In this document: piece after piece, positions 56,901 through 61,368 of the stretch
Position numbering within the stretch: the first letter of the stretch is position 1
How the letters are laid out: each line of letters opens with the position of its first letter
Source of the DNA: RGIG7213 sp045124505
GTDB lineage: Bacteria; Bacillota; Clostridia; Oscillospirales; CAG-272
Assembly: GCA_045124505.1 (NCBI GenBank)
Contig: JBGVLZ010000062.1
Location: 1-61,368 of the forward strand
Length of the DNA: 61,368 bases
Direction: 5' to 3'
Notes under the pieces: generated by a model
Seen by the model: the letters and a program-made list of their open reading frames with translations, nothing else
Told to the model about the DNA's origin: nothing
The model's database searches: none
Made by a program: the position numbers and the translations under genes

Positions 56901-58736
56901 TTAAATATCGAGAAGCATATCGAAGCTTTCATCAAGGAACGATCTTAATTCCTCAGCCGTAAGCTGTCTTTGCGCAATAAGTGAGAGCGTGTATATCTGC
57001 TTTGCTATTTTTTCAGCCTTTGCTTCGTCATTTGATGCTGTTTCAGAGAGCTTCTTTATGAGCGTGCTGTTCGTGTTGATGATAAGTGTCATGTCGGTAG
57101 GCATACCCGGCATACCGTCCATTTTATACATTTTCATCATGTCCTCGAAACGGCGGGACTGCTCATTCACGTTAATGAGAGCAGGCGTTTTTTCGTCCTT
57201 CAGACATTCATAAGACACCTTCAGTTCTTCATTTCCGCTTATTTTTTTGAAAAGAGCTGTTATTTTTTCGTCCTCAAGTGCCTCTCCCTCACCCTTGAGC
57301 GCACCTGCAACATCCGCATCGATTCTTATGAATTTGATATCGCTGTTATTTGATTCAACTGTGTGGATGTACTGTGTATCAAGCATACGGTCAAGCAGAA
57401 CTATCTTGATGCCTTCCTTGTCGAACATCGAAATATACTGTGCCTGAGCCACTGCATCCGTTGCATAGTAGACTGTATTTTCGTGCTTTTCCTTTGCGGA
57501 TTCGAGATACTCTTCCAGCGTGTAATACTTTCCGTCCTCTGTTGCCGACTTGTAGATGACGCATTTTTTCACTCTGTCATTGAACTTTTTATCACGTATG
57601 GAGCTGTATTCGACGAACATTTTAAGGTCATCCCACAGCTTTTCGTATTCCTCACGTTCATTGTTGAACATTGAATTGAGCTTGTCTGCAACCTTTTTAA
57701 CGATATGCGCCGATATTTTGGAAACGTATCCGCTGTTTTGTAAGTAGCTTCTGGAAACGTTCAAAGGAAGCTCGGGGCAGTCTAAAACACCCTTGAGCAT
57801 CAGCATGTATTCCGGAATTACCTCTTTGATGTTGTCAGCGACAAATACCTGATTATAGTACAGTTTTACCTGTCCTTCAAGCGAATCATACTCATGGTTA
57901 AGTCTGGGGAAGTACAAAATTCCCTTGAAATTAAGCGGATAATCTGCATTTATGTGAATGTGGAACAAAGGCTCCTTGTAATCGTTGAATACCTTTGTGT
58001 AGAAGGTTTTGTATTCTTCCTCCGTACATTCTGAAGCTGACCTCTGCCACAGGGGGTGGGTATCGTTTACAGGCTCATTTTCCTCTTTTTCCTCGCCAAC
58101 GATGACGAAATAGACAGGAACGGGCATAAACGAACAGTATTTTGAAAGGATCTCACGTATTTTACCCTCGGTGAGATACTCTGCTTCCTCGGACGATATC
58201 TTCATTATAACGTCCGTTCCTCTTTCCTCACGCTCGCCGTCATAAAGCTCATATTCACCGTCAGATGTACATACCCACTTTACGGCGGGGGTGTCCGTGT
58301 ATGACTTTGTCTGTACCGTTACAGTGTCGCTGACCATGAAAGAGGAATAAAATCCGAGTCCGAAATGACCGATTATACCCTCGCTTGAAGATTCGCTCTC
58401 GCTGTTTTCGTACTTCTGTATAAATTCGACCGCACCCGAAAGAGCTATCTGGCAGAGATATCTTTCAAGCTCATCCTTCGTCATGCCGATACCGTTATCG
58501 GAAACAGTGAGCGTGCCCTCACCCTTGTCAAGTGTTACGGTGATCCTGTAATCATCCTCGGAGATATCCGTCTGACCGAGGGAGGAAAGCCTCTTGAGCT
58601 TTGTCACGGCATCCGATGCGTTTGAAACGATCTCACGCAGAAATATCTCCTTTTCGGAGTACAGCCATTTTTTAATGATGGGAAAAATGTGTTCAATATC
58701 GACGGATATACCGCCTTTTTTAACTTCTTCGCTCAT
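56901..58736 (-). CDS. htpG: Molecular chaperone HtpG (Hsp90)
   Basis: Bacterial Hsp90 chaperone. 611 residues. GHKL ATP-binding motifs: REIVSNASDAVTKLKRLS (about 34-51), DNGIGMTKDELE (about 80-91), and GHFGLGFYSSFMV (about 121-133). Middle and C-terminal parts follow the usual order, with LNVSRSYLQNS and a dimerisation domain ending AEELRSFLDESFDMLLDI. AAAGG lies 10 bases before the ATG. Monocistronic and divergent from the SpoIIQ-type gene; no CIRCE element or other heat-shock operator was visible upstream. Confidence 0.95.
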   Translation of the reverse strand: MSEEVKKGGISVDIEHIFPIIKKWLYSEKEIFLREIVSNASDAVTKLKRLSSLGQTDISEDDYRITVTLDKGEGTLTVSDNGIGMTKDELERYLCQIALSGAVEFIQKYENSESESSSEGIIGHFGLGFYSSFMVSDTVTVQTKSYTDTPAVKWVCTSDGEYELYDGEREERGTDVIMKISSEEAEYLTEGKIREILSKYCSFMPVPVYFVIVGEEKEENEPVNDTHPLWQRSASECTEEEYKTFYTKVFNDYKEPLFHIHINADYPLNFKGILYFPRLNHEYDSLEGQVKLYYNQVFVADNIKEVIPEYMLMLKGVLDCPELPLNVSRSYLQNSGYVSKISAHIVKKVADKLNSMFNNEREEYEKLWDDLKMFVEYSSIRDKKFNDRVKKCVIYKSATEDGKYYTLEEYLESAKEKHENTVYYATDAVAQAQYISMFDKEGIKIVLLDRMLDTQYIHTVESNNSDIKFIRIDADVAGALKGEGEALEDEKITALFKKISGNEELKVSYECLKDEKTPALINVNEQSRRFEDMMKMYKMDGMPGMPTDMTLIINTNSTLIKKLSETASNDEAKAEKIAKQIYTLSLIAQRQLTAEELRSFLDESFDMLLDI

Positions 58737-58783
58737 TTTGATTTATCCTTTCGCTGATATTTGCAGATAAAATCTGCTCGTGT

Positions 58784-58812
58784 GTATAAAACGCCGTTAT
58801 GTGGTGAAAATA
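58784..58812 (+). promoter_or_regulatory. Sigma-F-like promoter of the SpoIIQ-type gene
   Basis: GTATA (58784-58788), 14-base spacer, GGTGAAAATA (58803-58812). All specified positions of the Bacillus sigma-F consensus (GywTA ... GgnrAnAnTw) are met; the spacer is one base short of the commonest length. The start is predicted near 58820, about 38 bases before the ATG at 58859. Sigma-F control of spoIIQ is known in Bacillus and Clostridium. Confidence 0.6.
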
Positions 58813-58858
58813 TTTCATACAGCCCGCAAGGGCAAATACACAAAACGGAGAAATGCAT

Positions 58859-59608
58859 ATGGAAGAAAAAAGAAACCTTGAAAAGCAGGCAAGAACGCTG
58901 TACGTTGTGCTTGCCGCAATGCTTGTCCTTATTATGGTCTTTTCCGTAATAACCGCCGTGAATAAGCGACGTGACAAGCAGAATCCGCCCGTCGTAACGG
59001 ACAGTGCCGTGACGACAGCGCACAAAAATGAAACAAGACCGCCCGTGACAACGAGAGTGCCTGTTATCATTCCCGACGAAACAAAGCCCCCCGAAACGGT
59101 CATCTTCACCGAAAAGCCTGCGGATGTTGATGTTCCCGTCGAGGATGAGCCTGTGTCAATGCCCCGTGTTTACGTGATGCCCACGGAAGGAAATGTTATC
59201 AAAAGCTATTCCGTTGATCTTCCCATATACTCGGCAACGATGAACGATTACCGCTCTCATACAGGCGTTGATATTTACGCTGAGCCCGGTATGCCCGTTT
59301 ACAGCTTCACAGACGGCGTTGTAAAGGAAGTTTACAACGATCCGATGATGGGAATGACGGTTACGGTCGATCACGGAGACGGACTGATATCATGCTATCA
59401 GAATCTTAACGAACAGCTTGCCGAAGGCATAAAAGCGGGTGTTAAGGTGGATGCGGGTGATGCGCTCGGCTGTGTCGGCGAAACAACACTCGTTGAGCTT
59501 TCCGACGCCTCGCACCTGCATTTTGAGGTAAGATGTGACGGAAGACCTGAAAATCCCGCAGAATACCTCTCCGCACTCAAGGAAGCAAACGCAGAGGTTG
59601 CGGAATAA
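58859..59608 (+). CDS. spoIIQ: SpoIIQ-type LytM (M23) membrane protein
   Basis: 249 residues: N-terminal transmembrane helix (about 14-34, LYVVLAAMLVLIMVFSVITAV), a Pro/Thr-rich linker of about 70 residues, and an M23/LytM domain with SHTGVDIYAEPGMPV (zinc His and Asp, about 134-138) and SHLHFEVR (HxH, about 219-221). All zinc ligands are present, unlike Bacillus SpoIIQ and like clostridial SpoIIQ. In the known system it sits in the forespore membrane and binds SpoIIIAH, whose gene is at 242-802. I use the ATG at 58859 because GGAG is 8 bases upstream; the ATG at 58853 is only two bases away. It could instead be a general M23 peptidase, but promoter and topology favour SpoIIQ. Confidence 0.8.
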   Translation: MEEKRNLEKQARTLYVVLAAMLVLIMVFSVITAVNKRRDKQNPPVVTDSAVTTAHKNETRPPVTTRVPVIIPDETKPPETVIFTEKPADVDVPVEDEPVSMPRVYVMPTEGNVIKSYSVDLPIYSATMNDYRSHTGVDIYAEPGMPVYSFTDGVVKEVYNDPMMGMTVTVDHGDGLISCYQNLNEQLAEGIKAGVKVDAGDALGCVGETTLVELSDASHLHFEVRCDGRPENPAEYLSALKEANAEVAE

Positions 59609-59620
59609 AAATTGATCTTG

Positions 59621-59657
59621 CAAGCCTCCCATTCATTGTGGGAGGTTTGTTTTTTTC
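59621..59657 (+). terminator. Terminator of the SpoIIQ-type gene
   Basis: Stem CAAGCCTCCCA (59621-59631) with TGGGAGGTTTG (59639-59649, one G-T pair) followed by TTTTTTTC. Twelve bases after the stop codon. Confidence 0.93.
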
Positions 59658-59689
59658 TCTCATTTAATTCGGACGTGCTGCAATGTTCG

Positions 59690-59982
59690 TAATTAAACGT
59701 GACAGCACCCCGCCTGCGCCCAACCGCAGGCAAGGGGTGCATATTTCCTTCGGAAATATTTTTTTGTTTATTTCATTCAGGGTGGTGCCGTATATATCCA
59801 AATAACGATATTCGTTAAAACGAATATCATTTCATGTTTGCCTCGGCAAACATTTCGGGCGGCTGTGCCGCATTTAATGCCGACGGCATTTCATTCGGGC
59901 GATTCGTGAATCGCCCCTACGAATGATATGGATCGTTTTTTGTTCATTCCATTCGGGGATATTGTTGTAGGGGCGATTATTA
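59690..59982. repeat. Nested hairpin element, ATG..CAT array and interrupted cassette
   Basis: GTGACA, outer stem GCACCCC/GGGGTGC (59705-59740), inner GCCTGCG/CGCAGGC (59712-59731), then ATATTTCC-TTC-GGAAATAT (59741-59759). Then, in reverse orientation, a four-hairpin array: GATATTCGTT/AACGAATATC (59807-59828), ATGTTTGCC/GGCAAACAT (59834-59852), GCGGC/GCCGC, ATGCC/GGCAT (59877-59889), followed by GGGCG-ATTCGTGAAT-CGCCC (59897-59916). The final GTAGGGGCGATT is cut by the IS481 insertion. No gene is seen. Confidence 0.9.
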
Positions 59983-61368
59983 TGTCAAGGGCAACATCAT
60001 TTACAATTTGTGAAGACACATGGTTTACAACTTTCCGACCAATAATTTTGAAGCGAAAGCGAAGCTGTAGTGAAAAATTATTGGTCTAATCACCATGATT
60101 GCCGGGGATCATTTTGAATTAAATAGGCTCTCTTGAATGTAAAAACTCGTTTTTTAATATCAATTTGCCCTATGCGGAATTGTCTGAAATACAAATTTAT
60201 CAAATGCGCACCTTTACTTGATTCACGGAAAGCGATCTCTTTGTTTCCAAACGCTTCACTTAAAAAGTATCCTTGCCCGCGAATTGTTATGTATCCCGTT
60301 GCTTTTACCTTGTGCACTTTCAAATCATCGGTATACTCCCACTCTGATATTTTAGAAGAGTATTTTCTTGTGCTGGGTGTATATCTTGAAGAAGGTACTT
60401 CTAAATTCAACGACATATGAGGCCGTATATTGTTGTAAAAATCCCTGTATTCTTCAAAAATTTTTGAGGCATCTGTTTGGTCTTTTATCTTATGATATTT
60501 CAAACACTCTCTCGTAAATGAGCCGTTGAATCTTTCTTCTTTTCCTTGTGTTTGCGGATGTATAAATCTACCATGCAGTGTAAGAACGCCAAGCTCCATA
60601 AGCCAAACTTCAAAGTTTGTAAATCCTGTAGATTGTGACGTTCCCCAAGGATTACCGTTATCACAAAGAAACGAGAAAGGTAAACCATAAGTACTAAAAA
60701 GCCTTTCTATATGCGGTTTTACTTCTGAAAATGTTTCAGATAAAAGAGGTTCACAGCATAAGTTCATGCGGCTGTAATCATCGATAATATTAAGAGGATG
60801 ACATCTTATACCGTTTTCCATTTTGAAATTACCTTTGAAATCTGCTTGCCACATTTCATTTGGATAAGATTTTTCAAAACGTCGATAGTGAGTAGCTGCA
60901 GTACTTGCTTCTTTGGTTATCAGTCCGTTGCGTTTAAATATCTCATTGAAAGTACGTGGACTCGGTAAATCGGTATAGTTATCATTACCCATTATCCGAT
61001 GGAGTTTTACAGCACCTATTGCGGGATATTTCTTTCGGTATTCTACAATTACTTTTTCAATTTCGGGATCTGTTTTATTTGGAAGAGTTTTCGGTACTTT
61101 CTTTAAATCCATCAAAGACTCTCCTGCTAAATACCGAGCGATCCACTTATCTCCCGTCGGACGGCTTATACCATACTCCTCGCATAACTTACGTTTGCTT
61201 TTTTCGCATGATAAAACTCGTTTTACAAATTCTTCTCGCATAGTTTCCAACCTTTGTTCTTTCCAAGGCATTTTCTCGTCTCCTTCTGACTTTTCATGCC
61301 TTTATTTTACATCAAAGTTGTAAACTATGTGTCTTCACATTTTGTAAACTATGTTACCACACTATACA
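59983..61368 (-). mobile_element. Complete IS481-family insertion sequence
   Basis: 1386 bases with imperfect terminal inverted repeats of about 52-55 bases (59983-60034 and 61314-61368), both beginning TGT as in IS481 elements. Each end holds two TTTACAA-type motifs around TGTGAAGACACA, probably transposase-binding sites. The left end also contains a 13-base hairpin (GACCAATAATTTT/AAAATTATTGGTC, 60037-60086) downstream of the transposase stop. The element enters a GTAGGGGCGATT cassette arm. The right flank lies beyond the window, so a target duplication cannot be checked. Confidence 0.92.
60090..61271 (-). CDS. IS481-family transposase
   Basis: 393-residue DDE transposase that appears intact. 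The N-terminal start MPWKEQRLETMREEFV and helix-turn-helix KRKLCEEYGISRPTGDKWIARY are typical of IS481. The DDE triad is visible as MWQADFKGNF (first Asp, about 139), FLCDNGNPWG (second Asp, about 203) and QTQGKEERFNGSF (Glu, about 243). The C-terminal ~70 residues after the catalytic core are longer than in IS3-type enzymes. No frameshift or internal stop. No passenger gene is present. Confidence 0.95.
   Translation of the reverse strand: MPWKEQRLETMREEFVKRVLSCEKSKRKLCEEYGISRPTGDKWIARYLAGESLMDLKKVPKTLPNKTDPEIEKVIVEYRKKYPAIGAVKLHRIMGNDNYTDLPSPRTFNEIFKRNGLITKEASTAATHYRRFEKSYPNEMWQADFKGNFKMENGIRCHPLNIIDDYSRMNLCCEPLLSETFSEVKPHIERLFSTYGLPFSFLCDNGNPWGTSQSTGFTNFEVWLMELGVLTLHGRFIHPQTQGKEERFNGSFTRECLKYHKIKDQTDASKIFEEYRDFYNNIRPHMSLNLEVPSSRYTPSTRKYSSKISEWEYTDDLKVHKVKATGYITIRGQGYFLSEAFGNKEIAFRESSKGAHLINLYFRQFRIGQIDIKKRVFTFKRAYLIQNDPRQSW

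Noticed and set aside
1..61368. tRNA, rRNA, tmRNA or SRP RNA genes
   Set aside because: No T-loop GGTTCGAATCC-type sequence with cloverleaf arms or other conserved RNA core was found; GGTTCGTGAACC motifs belong to the cassette palindromes.

Overview
The window is a low-to-mid GC Firmicutes chromosome segment, most likely from an endospore-forming gut Clostridia (an Oscillospirales-type genome is my guess; the family is not provable from here). It carries the complete eight-gene spoIIIA operon, spoIID and a SpoIIQ-type gene, clostridial gene orders (parB-serS; rnc-radical SAM-smc-ftsY), TTG/GTG starts and AGGAGG-type ribosome binding sites.

Layout. 1-4972: remnant of a structured mobile-element end, then the spoIIIAA-AH operon on the minus strand behind a sigma-E-like promoter. 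5255-9952: a sodium:amino-acid symporter, then a VanY-like peptidase and pnp on the minus strand. 10617-14265: parB, then serS, a two-TM protein and a MORN-repeat membrane protein. 14863-18424: a GH4 glycosidase, divergent to spoIID-ymdB. 19111-25283: a minus-strand run of housekeeping genes (yigZ, hflX, rpmE, yraN, rnhB, rbgA, lepB, apgM). 26050-27989: an isolated two-gene phage-tail-like operon with a consensus promoter and a LexA-type box. 27998-33535: a PTS IIC-like transporter and a marR plus heterodimeric ABC exporter operon. 33952-47730: murA, rpsU, then a ten-gene operon running from rnc to leuS. 48130-52679: an rRNA/tRNA-type methyltransferase, topA and trmFO. 52871-61368: an ABC-F protein, an unknown membrane protein plus secreted lipase, htpG, the SpoIIQ-type gene behind a sigma-F-like promoter, and a complete IS481-family element ending at the last base.

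How it fits together. Three sporulation loci in the window encode interlocking parts of engulfment and the mother cell-forespore channel: SpoIIIAA-AH (mother cell), the SpoIIQ-type LytM protein (forespore) and SpoIID. The rnc-leuS and topA-trmFO clusters are growth-linked RNA, ribosome and chromosome maintenance genes.

The most unusual content is non-coding. Most longer intergenic gaps are filled with mosaic cassettes of short palindromes joined by constant linkers. Different copies carry different stems in the same slot, and both arms change together, so the palindrome is maintained while its sequence varies. At least four classes are visible: slot cassettes, ordered ATG...CAT hairpin arrays, TGAAGC hairpin arrays, and a nested hairpin element followed by an ATATTTCC hairpin. 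One cassette lies inside the spoIIIA operon and another has been hit by the IS481 element. No gene that would mobilise these palindromes is seen in the window.
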